NCBI GenBank assembly: GCA_030641465.1
Contig: DAOWHK010000160.1
Span: 1 to 5,535 of the forward strand
Reading direction: 5' to 3'
Length of the DNA stretch: 5,535 nt
From: Parachlamydiales bacterium
Lineage (GTDB): Bacteria > Chlamydiota > Chlamydiia > Chlamydiales > Simkaniaceae
The position numbers and the translations under genes are program-made. Below are positions 4,434 through 5,535 of the stretch, piece after piece; position 1 is the first letter of the stretch, and each line of letters starts with the position of its first letter. The notes beneath the pieces were generated by a model. The model saw only the letters and a program-made list of their open reading frames with translations. It had not been told where the DNA came from and searched no databases.

Positions 4434-5535
4434 TTATGGAGTGCAGTTTGTTTCAAAAGTGATATTTGCATTGGGTGGATTTGGCGGAGTATACATAAAT
4501 GTATTAGGAGGTGCAAAATTATCCTTTTCTAGTTGATTCTTTGAAGGAGCGGTAAAGTTAATGATACCACCTGTTGCATCAATTGTAAATTGAATGGGAG
4601 TAGGGCTTTGGTTGTTTTTTAGTTTTATGTTTGATGTCGATCCGTTTTCATTTTTAATGGTGATTCCTTTCGATGAGGGGAGGTTAATGAACGTGTTGCC
4701 CGAAATATTTGCGTTTGCACTGATTGCGCCATCTGATCTAAAGAAAATTCCATTTTCTAATGAAGGATCAGGAGATTCAAAGTGATTGTTTTGAATGTTG
4801 ATGTTTGTAGTGTCAAATGCCAGAATATTCACAAGTTGCTCGCTCGTGGAGCGAATAATTTTATTATTTGTGATTTGTGCATTTCCTCCTGCAAAAGTAC
4901 CTCGAATATTAAAAAGGGCCGTTGAGTCTTTAATGCAATTATTGGAGATTATGGCTGTAGTTCCTTGAACGGTTTGTACAAAAATATCTGCATTGTCATT
5001 AGCAAGTTCGTTCTCTGTAAAGGATATCTTGTTATTTCTAATTTGGATTGATCCTCCAAAATTATCGCTGCAGTCAATGGCGCCAGATCCTGTGCCTCCA
5101 TCTCCAACTATTGTATTATTTAAAATAGAAATATGACTTTCTTTAGATAGGGAGTTTATCAGAATTTGAGAAACAGCTTCAGGTGCTATTCCAAAAAAAT
5201 TATTGCAGATTATAGCAGGGCCGGTTGCTTCAATAATTATATTACTATCAACAGTAGACTCAGGAATCATTTGGTTGTTTGAGATGAGTAGGCAAGAGTT
5301 TCCAAACTCTGATGCATTACGTATTGCAATGCCCGTTATTGGTGTAATAATAGTAAATCCGTCAATGGTAGTATGATCGTTCATGGAAATAACACTAGAT
5401 TGCGAAGGGGATGTAATCTCAGGATTTTTACAGGTTTGGTTTGGAATTTTTACATTGTTAAGATAAAAGGTCTGACCTGAGCCTTGTAGTCTTTGCCCTT
5501 CTAAAATAGTATAGCCGGTGTCATAGCGATTTGTG
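4434..5535 (-). CDS. Right-handed parallel beta-helix protein, probably surface or secreted; N-terminus outside window
   Basis: The frame is open from the right edge of the window to the TAA at 4436-4434, so the 5' end is missing and 366 residues are visible. The ATG at 5384 (MNDHTTIDGF) is internal: about 50 residues before it continue the same protein without a stop (GYTILEGQRLQGSG and onward). The body is a solenoid of nine turns, each with a strand ending in an Asn ladder: ISNN, ICNN, ILNN, IRNN, ISNN, ITNN, IQNN, ISGN and LKNN. These fall at visible residues 86, 111, 139, 167, 198, 223, 249, 279 and 307, that is 25-31 residues apart. This is the pectate-lyase-like beta-helix pattern. The tail after residue 325 is proline-rich (APPN, PPNPPNAN) and ends NCTP. 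The Gly-Gln-Arg-Leu-x-Gly-Ser-Gly opening resembles large beta-helix and inverse-autotransporter-type proteins of environmental chlamydiae, from memory. A signal peptide or membrane barrel, if present, lies upstream. No polysaccharide-lyase active site can be assigned. Confidence 0.85.
   Translation of the reverse strand, partial: TNRYDTGYTILEGQRLQGSGQTFYLNNVKIPNQTCKNPEITSPSQSSVISMNDHTTIDGFTIITPITGIAIRNASEFGNSCLLISNNQMIPESTVDSNIIIEATGPAIICNNFFGIAPEAVSQILINSLSKESHISILNNTIVGDGGTGSGAIDCSDNFGGSIQIRNNKISFTENELANDNADIFVQTVQGTTAIISNNCIKDSTALFNIRGTFAGGNAQITNNKIIRSTSEQLVNILAFDTTNINIQNNHFESPDPSLENGIFFRSDGAISANANISGNTFINLPSSKGITIKNENGSTSNIKLKNNQSPTPIQFTIDATGGIINFTAPSKNQLEKDNFAPPNTFMYTPPNPPNANITFETNCTP

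Noticed and set aside
4134..4785. Short plus-strand open frames opposite the cytidylyltransferase and beta-helix genes
   Set aside because: They are short, lie antisense to well-supported coding sequence, and show no recognisable motif or ribosome binding site.
5382..5384. ATG (MNDHTT) as the start of the beta-helix gene
   Set aside because: The same frame stays open to the window edge with protein-like sequence leading into the first helix turns, so the true start is upstream of the window.
4434..5535. Repeated NN-containing units as DNA direct repeats or a CRISPR-like array
   Set aside because: The periodicity is in the protein (beta-helix turns of 25-31 residues). The underlying DNA units are not identical and there are no conserved repeats separated by spacers.

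Overview
The window looks like a chromosomal segment from a member of the Chlamydiota, most likely one of the environmental (amoeba- or arthropod-associated) families rather than Chlamydia itself. The strongest evidence is the elongation factor Ts at the left edge. Phrases such as EVNVETDFV, GENLRIKR, the YSHMGGK region, IAMHVAAEAPEYL and the FIRW C-terminus follow the chlamydial form of this protein as I remember it. The ribosome recycling factor has the same flavour near its C-terminus (QELTDQNCKKIDEL). The DNA is moderately AT-rich, and neither tRNA gene encodes its CCA end. The assignment rests on remembered protein similarity, not on a search.

Left part (1-2000, + strand): the conserved translation cluster tsf (5' end cut off by the window), pyrH and frr, packed with gaps of 5 and 1 nt. 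This is certainly one transcription unit, whose upstream partner is normally rpsB. It encodes the EF-Tu nucleotide exchange factor, UMP kinase and ribosome recycling factor.

Middle part (2001-2280): a short spacer with a plausible promoter and a hairpin, then tRNA-Glu(UUC) and tRNA-Lys(UUU) 12 nt apart. A very clear intrinsic terminator closes this unit. A 240-residue, cysteine-bearing, probably helical protein of unknown function (2295-3017, +) begins only 20 nt after the terminator's T-run. A 60-nt convergent gap with an AT-rich palindrome follows.

Right part (3078-5535, - strand): two genes in one direction, 9 nt apart. The upstream one runs off the right edge and encodes at least 366 residues of an Asn-ladder right-handed parallel beta-helix, like the large surface or secreted beta-helix proteins of environmental chlamydiae. 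The downstream one is a 448-residue fusion of an IspD/TarI-type cytidylyltransferase and a short-chain dehydrogenase/reductase. This is the architecture of Bcs1/Acs1, which makes CDP-ribitol from ribulose 5-phosphate in Haemophilus capsule synthesis. Its presence beside a predicted surface protein is the most interesting point here: it may indicate a polyol-phosphate surface modification. The alternative is an IspD of the isoprenoid (MEP) pathway carrying an extra reductase domain.

I see no insertion sequence, CRISPR array, origin or complete mobile element. The right half looks lineage-specific, and the change from core to accessory content falls at the tRNA genes.
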